Below, piece by piece: positions 16,902 to 25,452 of a DNA stretch of 64,000 bases. The translations under genes were made by a program, and so were the position numbers. Source of the stretch: Lewinellaceae bacterium (GTDB lineage: Bacteria; Bacteroidota; Bacteroidia; Chitinophagales; Saprospiraceae). Position 1 is the first letter of the stretch. Every line of letters starts with the position of its first letter. The notes under the pieces were generated by a model, which was not told the origin of the DNA, made no database searches, and saw only the letters and a program-made list of their open reading frames with translations. The DNA lies in the NCBI GenBank assembly GCA_020636075.1, contig JACJYO010000010.1, positions 124,001 to 188,000 of the forward strand, given 5' to 3'.

Positions 16902-17243
16902 TCAATGTTCATGGCCGATGATCTGTCGTTGGTCGGGGATGGTAACGGTGATTTCGGCGGCATCGTCAAGGATAACGCACTGGCACCCGAGGCGGCTTTC
17001 CAGGCGGGGGCTAATGGCACGATCGATAAAATCTTCCTCCTTGTCGGAGATTTCTTCCAAAAAATCTTCGCCGCTTTCGATGTACACGTGGCAGGTTGAG
17101 CAGGCACAAACACCGCCACAGTTGTGGTTGAGGTGGATGTCGTAGTCTTCCGTGATTTCCAGGATTGACTGGTCAACAAAATCGCCGGTAACGGTTTTTT
17201 CGGGTATGGATTTATCCTCGAATTGAAATTTTATGGTTGCCAT
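16902..17243 (-). CDS. 2Fe-2S ferredoxin (adrenodoxin/ISC type)
   Basis: 113 residues. The cluster ligands are visible: NCGGVCACSTCHVYI around residues 41-53 and a distal LGCQCVI near 87. This CxxxxxCxxC...C layout fits the adrenodoxin/Fdx group that delivers electrons to iron-sulphur assembly or oxygenases. Cytoplasmic. Its C-terminus ends IIGHEH, with the stop immediately next to the intergenic repeat. No neighbouring isc/suf gene, so the electron partner is unknown. Confidence 0.9.
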   Translation of the reverse strand: MATIKFQFEDKSIPEKTVTGDFVDQSILEITEDYDIHLNHNCGGVCACSTCHVYIESGEDFLEEISDKEEDFIDRAISPRLESRLGCQCVILDDAAEITVTIPDQRQIIGHEH

Positions 17244-17306
17244 AATTTTTTATGTGGTCCTTGAGTCCCGTCCTGCATTCAGGTTGGGGCGGTACCAAAC
17301 CTGCAA

Positions 17307-17729
17307 TCAGGTGATTTTTTTTGAAAAATGGAGCGATGCGATCTGAAACCCCTTGTTCAGGTAGAGCCGGTGTGCGTCGTGGCGGTGAAAACCGGAATCG
17401 AGTGTAATTACTTCAAAACCGCGTTCCCGGGCCAGTCCGGCAACAAAGTCAAGCAGTTGTCCACCGTATCCATGTCCGCGGTGATCCGGCAGGGTACTCA
17501 GGTCATCGATGTAAAAATGTTTGCCGTTGAACAGAAACTGAAGCTGCCGAAAGCCAATGGCGGCAACCGCTTTGCCTGCCTTAGGGATATACGCCAACTG
17601 ATAACCGGTTTGCATGGCTTCCTTCACCAGACTTAGAAACTGCTCGGAAGGTACATGCGGGCGCAGGGCAAGCATCACCTCGCGGCATTCCAAAATCTCG
17701 GCATCTGTTTGAGCAAATTTAATTTCCAT
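17307..17729 (-). CDS. GNAT family N-acetyltransferase
   Basis: 140 residues from the ATG at 17729 (MEIKFAQTDAEI); a longer frame upstream adds twelve residues that would cover the promoter box. The acetyl-CoA binding motif A is visible as LPDHRGHGYGGQLL (about residue 80-93), and LDSGFHRHDAHRLYLNKGF is the usual motif B. Substrate unknown. A TACCTTTG box lies 16 nt upstream. Confidence 0.9.
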   Translation of the reverse strand: MEIKFAQTDAEILECREVMLALRPHVPSEQFLSLVKEAMQTGYQLAYIPKAGKAVAAIGFRQLQFLFNGKHFYIDDLSTLPDHRGHGYGGQLLDFVAGLARERGFEVITLDSGFHRHDAHRLYLNKGFQIASLHFSKKIT

Positions 17730-17745
17730 AAACGCAAGAATCGCG

Positions 17746-17753
17746 CAAAGGTA
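17746..17753 (-). promoter_or_regulatory. Putative -7 promoter box (TACCTTTG) of the GNAT gene
   Basis: Exact TAnnTTTG match on the minus strand followed by CGCG, 16 nt upstream of the ATG at 17729, which supports that start. Confidence 0.5.
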
Positions 17754-17831
17754 GAATTTGTCCAAACAACAAGCAGTTTGGCCAAAGGGTTTACAGCGTA
17801 AACGCTGAAATTTTAAACAAAACCAGTTGAT

Positions 17832-20800
17832 TCAATGGCCTGGCCTGAGCTGTAGTTGAAGCGTGGGTTGTACCTGCAAGCCGGTTTGGTTTGGGTTGAT
17901 GTACAGTCGCCCGGTCCATTCCAGTTGGAAATGTTTCAAAACCGGGTGCTTCAAACCGCCTCCGGCGAAAAATTGCCAGGTTTGGTCCGTTCGCGTTTCC
18001 AAGCCCGCTTGGCCTTGCCCGTTGCCGGTCGGCAAATTTGGCGCAGTTTGTATGCGCATGTGCGCGATTCCGGTTTCATAAAAACTACTTGCTTTATTTT
18101 TCAGCGCCTCGAAGTGCCGGATTCCCGCTTCCTGCCGGGTGAAATTTATCGGCATACCTGCGCCCTGCATCCCCGGGAAAGAAAGCAGCCCCCGCCGGCG
18201 ACTGTCCGATAAGCGCAACTGCTTGTTTTTTCCAAGGTCAAACCAAACCGAAATGCCAACTTCCGGACCCCAAAATAAACCGGTGGGTTCGGGGTGTTCC
18301 GGCTCCATCATTTTTGCCACCATGGAGGCAGGAGGAGCGGTAGTGATTCCCGGGATATTGAATTCCACAGGAGCCCCCAAACCAACTGGCCTTGGTACCG
18401 GCGACAATTCCACGATAATCGTTTCGGACATGCAACCATTGGCATCCACAACAAAAACCGGGTACGTGCCGGCGGAGAAATTAGAGATCTGGAAGGTGCT
18501 GTTTGCCAAACCGATAAACAGGTTATTGACAAAAACCTGAAGTGGCAGTGCTGCCGTAGGTGGCTGAACTTGCAGGATGACACTGCCGTCATTGGCACTC
18601 GGCGAACTGGGCGGCGTCACACTCAAAACCAGCAAGCTAAGCATCGGCACATTGGGAATGGCCACCTGGTAAACCTCCGTGCAGCTATTCAGTTGATCGT
18701 GTATCGAAATGGCGTAGGTACCCGGACAAAGCCCCGTTACATTGGCCCCCGTTTGTCCATCCGGCCAGGTGTAGCTGTAGGAGCCCGGGGGTAAAACTGT
18801 AATCGTTGCGGTGCCGGTGCAATTGCCACAGGTTGCCGAACCGGTCTGGATGTTCACATTTATTCCACAAGGTGCTGCAACCACATTGATCAATTGAGCA
18901 CAGGAAACGGCGTTTCCACAAAGATCGATACCTGTCCAGGTGCGCGTAATCGATCCCTCACAATTTGAAAATTGGCTGAGGTCATCGTTAAAACTAACTT
19001 GAACTGTTCCCGAGCAAGCATCTTCAACAGTGGCCACTCCGGTAAAATTTAGATTGTTCTCCTGGCCACAATTCACGGATACAGTTGGCGGACACAGGGT
19101 AAACACCGGCGGCAGATCGTCAAAAACAGTGATTTCCTGCACGCAGGTCGCTACATTTCCGCAACTATCCGAACTCGTCCAATTGCGCTTGATCGACCCG
19201 GCACAACCCGAAAATCCGCTCAAATCATCGGTGTAGGCCGGCGTGCTGGCGCTGTTGCAGGCATCCATAGCCTGTGCCTGGCCGGTTACGGACGGGTCGT
19301 TTTGCATGCCGCAGGCAACGGTTACCGCTTGCGGGCAAATACTGAAAACCGGCGGGGTTTTATCCTCCACGGAAATTGTTTGTTCGCAAACCGCGGAGTT
19401 GCCGCCCAGGTCGGTGGCGAGCCATTGGCGTAGGATATCCCCGGAACAACCGGAAAATATAGTTGGATTGTCGGTAAAACTGGGTGTGACCGCACCGGTG
19501 CAGTTGTCTTTAGCCTCGGCTTTCCCGGTGATGGCCAGGTCATTTTGTTGGCCGCATTCCACAGTGAGGGCCGGTGGGCAATAGGTAAATTCCGGTGGCT
19601 CCGGGTCCGAAACGGTAATCGTTTGTTTACACTGCGCGCTATTGGTGCAGGCATCTGTTGCCGACCACAAACGGCTGATCGTGCCCCCGCAATCCGAAAG
19701 CCCGCTCTGGTCGTCGACAAACGAAACCGTAACTGCCGGCGTGCATGCGTCGGTTGCCGCTGCCTGTCCGGTAACGGTCAGATCGTTCTGCTGGCCCAGT
19801 GCCACGGTAATATCGGCCGGGCAATTGTCGAACACCGGCGCCTGCATGTCTGCCACTTCTATTTTCTGCACACAGGAAACGCTGTTTCCAACGGCATCGG
19901 TGGCCGTCCAACGGCGGATAATGGTACCGTTGCAACCGTTGAAGCCGCTCAGGTCGTCCGCAAATGCAGGCGTTACCAGGCTGGTACAGTTATCGGTGGC
20001 AGTAGCCTGTCCGGTCAAACCCAGATCATTCTGATTGCCGCAATCTACCGCAACGGTAGGCGGGCACAGGGTAAATACGGGACTGGTGCCATCGTTTACG
20101 GCAATAGATTGCGTACAAATAGCGGTATTTCCGCAGGCATCAGCCGCCGTCCAGGTGCGGACAATGGCGCCGGTGCAGTCGTTGAGGCTGCTGTTATCAT
20201 CGGTATAAGTTGGCGCTACGGGGGCAGTACAATTATCCGTAGCAGCAGCTTGCCCGGTCAGGTTCAGGTTGGTTTGCTGGCCAAAGTTTACACTGACTGC
20301 CGGCGGACAATTCGTGATTACCGGCGCAGTTTGGTCGCGCAGTGTGATTTCCTGCAGGCAAGTTGTGCTTTTACCGGAAGCATCGGCAGCGGCCCAAGTG
20401 CGGTGGAATACAGGCATGCAGAGCGTGCCCCCCGGTTCGTCGATAAAATGGATTTGGGGTGAAAGATCGCAGTCGTCCGTGGCGCTTGCCTGTCCGCTCA
20501 GGGTAGGCGCTGGTGGTTCGTTGCAACCTTCCAGGGTGATCGCTGCCGGGCAGGTGATGGTTGGCGGCGCCTGGTCGCTCACGCTTACCCGAATGTTACC
20601 GATGGATGTTTGTCCGGCAATGTCGGTAATTCCATAACTCACATCATAGACGCCTGTTCCCTGGCTAACGATCTGGATGGCGCCGGCGCCTGTGACGGTA
20701 GCAGTCAGCGGTGGTGGGGCACTCACAGCAGTGATAGTGATACCTTCGCCAGTATCGTTTGCCAGCACATTGACAGTGCCCTGGCCGGTGCAAGGTAAAT

Positions 20801-22442
20801 CGAGCGCATCGGCTTGCGCAAACGGCGGCGGCGGCGTGTTTTTGTTCCTGTTTCGCAACAAAGCAAACACGATGCCTCCGGCAACCGGCACTCCGGCTGC
20901 CGGTATCCACCAGGGGAATTTTTGTGTCTGTGCTGCGCCCGGTGGATCGAATTTGAATTTCCATTGTGGCGTCGCGAGTTGTATCCGACTTGGGGCAAAT
21001 CGATTGCCAGCCGATCGCAGTGTTTTAATGTGGGGTAACTTCCGCAAGGGATTCGAGGCAAGGAGTCGGCCATACCAGGCTTCCTGCTCCATGCTTTTCA
21101 ACTTGCGCCATCGTTGCAAATAATCCGGATCGGCAGGATTTAGTGCAACAAGCTGTTGTTCCAAAAAGGTATTTAACCGGCCCTGCAACTGTCGTGTGAG
21201 GTCTTTCCGTTTTTTTTCGTCAATAACCTGGCTGACCGGATCATCCAGCTTGCCGGCCAGCACCAGCAGGCGGGGTATAGCATCGGCATCGTCGGGTCGG
21301 ATGCCGAATTGTGCCTGGCGCAGGTGATTTTCCCATTTGGTTACAGCCAATTGCTGTGCGGAAACGAGCGCCGCGGCCGGTGTGTTTTTTTGAAAAAATA
21401 AAAGCGCAGGTAGGAGTTGCCGGTCGGCGCCGTCTTGTGCCGGGTCGACTGCATTGATCTGATCCGGCAACATTTTCAGGGGGTCAACAGCCGGTCCGGC
21501 CGATATTTCCTGAAAAATGGCATCGCTGTGGGCTTGATCCGGGGCAATGAGTTTGGCACTGGCGCCTACCAGGGAAATACTTGCCCACACATCCTGCACT
21601 TGCCGGTCTAACTGTTGCTGCGTTTCCGGCGGGAAATCTTGTTGCGCCTGATTTAATTCTTGTTCTGCTTCTTCCGTAAACTGACTGGCGAAAGCCTGCT
21701 TCCCGTACCCGGCGCCTTCCAGTTGGGCAGTATAGGCCCAAAACGCTTGCTGTACCAGTTGTTCCCGGATACCCGCATCCGTGCGGCCCCATCGGCCGGG
21801 TTGGAGCAGCCCGTCGTGCATGAGCTGGTCGTAAGCTTGTTCGGCAACTGCAGCGGCATGCAGCAACAAGCGGGCGGATTCATACGGATGCCGGTTGAAG
21901 TCGATGCGATATGGAAAGGCAGTTTGTGTGCCCGGGAAGGTCAAACTAAGGGGATCACTTGACGGAAAATTTTCTACCGGGATAAACGCTGCTCCCGGGT
22001 TCGATCCGGGCTTAGGCAGTGGCGCGGCATTAGTCCAGGGCACCCATTTTGACACGGCAGTAGCGGATTCACCATCCGGTATTGCCGGGCGTTGCACATT
22101 GGTGCAATAGCCGGTTAATTCCAGTTGTGCTGCCCCCAGTGCCGGCACTTCCACAGTGGAGGTCTTTAAAATCACATAGCCCTGATAGCCGGCTGCCGAC
22201 GGAATGAAACAATCACCGACGGTAGTACGCAAAGGGATTGTCGTGGGATTGTAGATATGCAGGGTAATGACATGACCGGTGGTTCGTCCGGTGCCGCGGG
22301 CCTGGTAATGCAATTGCCCCGTTGGACCGGCCGGCTGTGCCAAAAGCAGACTTTGCCAGACAAGCAGGAACAAACCTGCCATAACTCGGGTCCGGATATT
22401 TGGGGCGGCAACTCGGCTGGACAGCGTAAAAGTGTGCTTCAT
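17832..22442 (-). CDS. Large surface protein with seven HYR-type repeats and two SprB-like repeats
   Basis: 1,536 residues from the ATG at 22442, followed by a plausible signal peptide (hydrophobic MAGLFLLVWQSLLLAQ). Residues about 30-500 form an unrecognised mostly helical domain. A strongly hydrophobic segment (PWWIPAAGVPVAGGIVFALL, about 507-527) then LRNRNKN and a Pro-rich linker precede an Ig-like domain. Seven HYR-like repeats of about 80 residues follow (about 627-1195; motif PPVFxxCPxxVTVxCGQQND ... CGNxxxCxQxIxV), then two SprB-like segments (TYAISIHDQLNSCTE, TYPVFVVDANGCM). The last 140 residues look beta-barrel-like and have no T9SS sorting motif. Probably an adhesin or cell-surface scaffold; exact role unknown. 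Divergent from the AAA gene. Confidence 0.82.
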   Translation of the reverse strand: MKHTFTLSSRVAAPNIRTRVMAGLFLLVWQSLLLAQPAGPTGQLHYQARGTGRTTGHVITLHIYNPTTIPLRTTVGDCFIPSAAGYQGYVILKTSTVEVPALGAAQLELTGYCTNVQRPAIPDGESATAVSKWVPWTNAAPLPKPGSNPGAAFIPVENFPSSDPLSLTFPGTQTAFPYRIDFNRHPYESARLLLHAAAVAEQAYDQLMHDGLLQPGRWGRTDAGIREQLVQQAFWAYTAQLEGAGYGKQAFASQFTEEAEQELNQAQQDFPPETQQQLDRQVQDVWASISLVGASAKLIAPDQAHSDAIFQEISAGPAVDPLKMLPDQINAVDPAQDGADRQLLPALLFFQKNTPAAALVSAQQLAVTKWENHLRQAQFGIRPDDADAIPRLLVLAGKLDDPVSQVIDEKKRKDLTRQLQGRLNTFLEQQLVALNPADPDYLQRWRKLKSMEQEAWYGRLLASNPLRKLPHIKTLRSAGNRFAPSRIQLATPQWKFKFDPPGAAQTQKFPWWIPAAGVPVAGGIVFALLRNRNKNTPPPPFAQADALDLPCTGQGTVNVLANDTGEGITITAVSAPPPLTATVTGAGAIQIVSQGTGVYDVSYGITDIAGQTSIGNIRVSVSDQAPPTITCPAAITLEGCNEPPAPTLSGQASATDDCDLSPQIHFIDEPGGTLCMPVFHRTWAAADASGKSTTCLQEITLRDQTAPVITNCPPAVSVNFGQQTNLNLTGQAAATDNCTAPVAPTYTDDNSSLNDCTGAIVRTWTAADACGNTAICTQSIAVNDGTSPVFTLCPPTVAVDCGNQNDLGLTGQATATDNCTSLVTPAFADDLSGFNGCNGTIIRRWTATDAVGNSVSCVQKIEVADMQAPVFDNCPADITVALGQQNDLTVTGQAAATDACTPAVTVSFVDDQSGLSDCGGTISRLWSATDACTNSAQCKQTITVSDPEPPEFTYCPPALTVECGQQNDLAITGKAEAKDNCTGAVTPSFTDNPTIFSGCSGDILRQWLATDLGGNSAVCEQTISVEDKTPPVFSICPQAVTVACGMQNDPSVTGQAQAMDACNSASTPAYTDDLSGFSGCAGSIKRNWTSSDSCGNVATCVQEITVFDDLPPVFTLCPPTVSVNCGQENNLNFTGVATVEDACSGTVQVSFNDDLSQFSNCEGSITRTWTGIDLCGNAVSCAQLINVVAAPCGINVNIQTGSATCGNCTGTATITVLPPGSYSYTWPDGQTGANVTGLCPGTYAISIHDQLNSCTEVYQVAIPNVPMLSLLVLSVTPPSSPSANDGSVILQVQPPTAALPLQVFVNNLFIGLANSTFQISNFSAGTYPVFVVDANGCMSETIIVELSPVPRPVGLGAPVEFNIPGITTAPPASMVAKMMEPEHPEPTGLFWGPEVGISVWFDLGKNKQLRLSDSRRRGLLSFPGMQGAGMPINFTRQEAGIRHFEALKNKASSFYETGIAHMRIQTAPNLPTGNGQGQAGLETRTDQTWQFFAGGGLKHPVLKHFQLEWTGRLYINPNQTGLQVQPTLQLQLRPGH

Positions 22443-22630
22443 GCCATTTGATTTTAGGAAAGTTTTTGAATGATTTGATTTTGCCTCGGGCCCAAAAGTT
22501 AAATTTAATATTCGGGACATGCCAACGTGGCCGGGTAAAAGTTTGTTATTCACTTTTTTTTAATTGGGTTGTCAATCGGCAGCAGCGAATCGGCTCCTGT
22601 ATTTTTTTCTGAAAATGAAATTCTTTGTTT

Positions 22631-22638
22631 TATATTTG
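22631..22638 (+). promoter_or_regulatory. Putative -7 promoter box (TATATTTG) of the double-AAA gene
   Basis: Exact TAnnTTTG match, 76 nt upstream of the ATG at 22715. No convincing -33 TTTG at the usual distance. Confidence 0.35.
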
Positions 22639-22714
22639 GCAAGACAGTACTTATTTTGCCCACACATAAATCTTCCCCCCTTCAATCAGGTAACTTTCCA
22701 AACCTATAGCTGGC

Positions 22715-25369
22715 ATGTACTACGGCTCCCATCAATCGCAAACACCCGATGATCACCCGGACCTGAAACGCTGGAAATTCCGGGAGTTAAAAATTTATGC
22801 TTCTACGGAATGGCTGGCCGACAACAAGAAAAAGTACCGCCAGGTTTTTGACCGGCATGAAACCACATATATCTACGCCGAACTATCCTTTCACAACAAG
22901 TATTTTGACAACGAAGATTGGGAAATCAATGTAGAACTCCGTTGTTACGCCGTCAAGAAGCAAAAAAAAGAGATTTGCGTTTTACCCTTCCGCCGTAAAG
23001 TAAGCAAGTATGATGCCGTAGGTTATATCCGGGAAGGGTGGGGCAACAAGCAGGAAGGCGTTTTTTGGAAAAAAGGCGCTTACTACTGGGAGGCCTGGAT
23101 TGAAGGTGAAAAAGTAGCTACCCGCTATTTTTACATGGAAGATGCCGGTAAGGCCATATCCAAGGCGGAAAATCCGTATTGCCAGTTAACGTCGTTGCGC
23201 ATGTACGAAGGTCCCTACGACGACACACCGGAGTTTGACCGTCTGTACCTGCGCCGGTTCAACGGCGAAGAAACGCGCTATATTTATGCAGAAGTTGTGC
23301 TCAAAAACCTGCTTGCGAGCAAACAATGGCAATGCGAACTGTTTATCAAATTTTACAACGATGCCCGCGAACTGAAAGGCCAGGTGGTGCGGCTGCACCG
23401 CGTGGAAAAGGGCGACGAGGGCGTTAAAATTACCGCTGGCTGGGGCAGCAATGTGAAAGGTTCCTGGCGCAATGATCGCTATACCGCCGAAATCGTGTTC
23501 ATGGATCAGTTGCTCGCCGTCATGCCGTTTGAGGTGGGCGCCGATTGGGAAGAAGGTATAAATGGCGTATGGCTGCCCGATAAAGGGCAGCAGGTATTTC
23601 TCTTGCCCGAGGAGGAGGATTTTGATTCGTTTGAGGAGGTGCTGGCCCGGCTGGATGCGCTCATCGGGTTGTCGGAAATCAAAGAAAAAGTCCGTGAGCA
23701 CGCGCAGTATCTTCAGTTTCTGCAACTCCGTAAGGAAAAAGGGATCGAAGAAAAGGACAATATCAATGTTCATTCGGTCTTCATTGGCAACCCCGGAACG
23801 GGTAAAACTACTGTGGCCAAAATGATGGGCCGGCTGTACAAAAAAATGGGCCTGCTGACGAAAGGCCATATCCACGAGGTCGATCGCACCGACCTGGTCG
23901 GCGAATATATCGGCCAAACGGCGCCCAAAGTCAAGGAAGCAATCGAACAGGCCCGTGGCGGCGTACTTTTCATTGATGAGGCCTATGCCTTGGCCCGTTC
24001 TTCAGAAGATTCGAAAGATTTTGGCAAAGAGGTGATCGAAATCCTGGTCAAGGAAATGTCGAATGGTGCCGGTGACCTGGCTGTTATCGTGGCGGGGTAT
24101 CCCAAGGAAATGAAAACCTTCCTCGACTCCAATCCCGGCCTGCGCAGCCGTTTCAAAATGACATTTGAGTTTACAGACTACCTGCCGCAGGAACTCAGCG
24201 CCATCGCTGAATACGCCTGCCGGGAAAAGGAAATTATCCTGGACAAGGGTGCCAAAGACCTCGTCGACGAATACATCACGGAGGCGTTCCGAAGCCGCGA
24301 CCGCAGTTTTGGCAATGCCCGTTTCGTGTACGACTTGCTCGATAAAGCAAAAATCCAGCTCGGCCTGCGTATGATGGCTGACCCCGATGTGCGCAACCTG
24401 CCGCCCGAATCCCTGAAAATTGTACTGCGGGAAGATGTGGAAAAAGTCCAGATTGTGTCCAAACGGCCACTGCCGAACATTCCGGTTGATGAAAACCTGC
24501 TTACCCAGGCATTACATGAATTGGATAGCCTGATCGGAATGCCGGAAATTAAAAAAGACATCCGCGAACTTGTGCACTTGGTGCGCTTCAACCGCGAGTC
24601 GGGCCGCGACGTGCTGGGCCGTTTTTTCCTGCACACGGTGTTTGTCGGAAATCCAGGCACGGGTAAAACCACCGTGGCGCGTATTCTTACCAAGATTTAC
24701 AAGGCGCTCGGCGTGCTGGAGCGCGGCCATATGATCGAAACGGACCGGCAGGGGCTGGTTGCCGGCTATGTCGGCCAAACGGCCATCAAAACCACCGAAC
24801 GGCTCGACGAATCCATGGGCGGCGTCCTGTTCATCGACGAAGCCTACGCTCTGACCAACAGCGGCCGCGGTTCGCACGGTGATTTCGGCGACGAAGCTAT
24901 CCAGACCATGCTCAAACGCATGGAAGACCGTCGCGGCGAATTTTTTGTATTCGTAGCCGGCTATCCGGAAAACATGGATGCTTTCCTCAAAGCCAACCCC
25001 GGCCTGGCCAGTCGATTCGACAAGGTGTTGCGTTTTGAAGATTACAACCCAAGCGAGTTGCTGGAAATCGCCTTGTTCATGTTCCAGGAAGAACACTACC
25101 GGGTCAATGAAGATGCCCGGGAGTACCTGGGTAAGTACATGGAATTTTTGTACCAATTCCGCGACAAATATTTTGGCAATGCCCGCACGGTGCGGCAGGT
25201 AGTTTTGGACACGATCAAAAACCAGAACCTGCGGATCGCCCAAACGTCAAAAAAGGAACTGGATGCCGATGCCTTGCATACCATCATGTTGGACGATGTA
25301 GCCTCCTTCACCTTTGACAAGGATAAATTGTCGGTGTATCAGCGGCGGGGCATTGGTTTTGCCCGGTAA
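22715..25369 (+). CDS. Double AAA ATPase of the CbxX/CfqX (SpoVK) family with duplicated N-terminal domain
   Basis: 884 residues, no signal peptide. Two complete AAA modules: Walker A GNPGTGKTTVAKMM (about residue 358) and GNPGTGKTTVARIL (about 645); Walker B GVLFIDEAYAL in each (about 418 and 703); pore-like and sensor stretches VAGYPKEMKTFLDSNPGL and VAGYPENMDAFLKANPGL. Residues about 12-130 and 155-275 are two copies of one beta-rich domain sharing ETTYIYAEL/ETRYIYAEV, INVELRCY/CELFIKFY and IREGWGN/ITAGWGS. CbxX-type ATPases remodel partner proteins (for example Rubisco activation in CbbX, ESX secretion in EccA). No partner is evident; the divergent gene encodes a HYR surface protein. Confidence 0.92.
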   Translation: MYYGSHQSQTPDDHPDLKRWKFRELKIYASTEWLADNKKKYRQVFDRHETTYIYAELSFHNKYFDNEDWEINVELRCYAVKKQKKEICVLPFRRKVSKYDAVGYIREGWGNKQEGVFWKKGAYYWEAWIEGEKVATRYFYMEDAGKAISKAENPYCQLTSLRMYEGPYDDTPEFDRLYLRRFNGEETRYIYAEVVLKNLLASKQWQCELFIKFYNDARELKGQVVRLHRVEKGDEGVKITAGWGSNVKGSWRNDRYTAEIVFMDQLLAVMPFEVGADWEEGINGVWLPDKGQQVFLLPEEEDFDSFEEVLARLDALIGLSEIKEKVREHAQYLQFLQLRKEKGIEEKDNINVHSVFIGNPGTGKTTVAKMMGRLYKKMGLLTKGHIHEVDRTDLVGEYIGQTAPKVKEAIEQARGGVLFIDEAYALARSSEDSKDFGKEVIEILVKEMSNGAGDLAVIVAGYPKEMKTFLDSNPGLRSRFKMTFEFTDYLPQELSAIAEYACREKEIILDKGAKDLVDEYITEAFRSRDRSFGNARFVYDLLDKAKIQLGLRMMADPDVRNLPPESLKIVLREDVEKVQIVSKRPLPNIPVDENLLTQALHELDSLIGMPEIKKDIRELVHLVRFNRESGRDVLGRFFLHTVFVGNPGTGKTTVARILTKIYKALGVLERGHMIETDRQGLVAGYVGQTAIKTTERLDESMGGVLFIDEAYALTNSGRGSHGDFGDEAIQTMLKRMEDRRGEFFVFVAGYPENMDAFLKANPGLASRFDKVLRFEDYNPSELLEIALFMFQEEHYRVNEDAREYLGKYMEFLYQFRDKYFGNARTVRQVVLDTIKNQNLRIAQTSKKELDADALHTIMLDDVASFTFDKDKLSVYQRRGIGFAR

Positions 25370-25425
25370 CGCCGTCTGGCAGACGGCGTGAAAAACTCTG
25401 GTCGCCCAGGCCTGAAGGCCTGGGC
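25370..25425. repeat. Two short palindromes between convergent genes
   Basis: CGCCGTCT-GGC-AGACGGCG (25370-25388) starts right after the AAA stop codon; GCCCAGGCCTGAAGGCCTGGGC (two 9-10-bp arms, 25404-25425) follows. The second is a close relative of the palindrome at 27539-27568 on the other side of the GH30 gene. They could terminate transcription from both sides. Confidence 0.65.
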
Positions 25426-25452
25426 TAAGAACGGGTTGGGCTGAGAAAAAAG

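Noticed and set aside
19545..20462. Plus-strand ORF opposite the HYR protein
   Set aside because: Antisense reading of repetitive HYR codons; the minus-strand repeats are regular and carry the expected Cys spacing.
21990..22020. tRNA-like TTCGATCC stretch
   Set aside because: It lies inside the N-terminal coding region of the HYR protein and has no cloverleaf around it.
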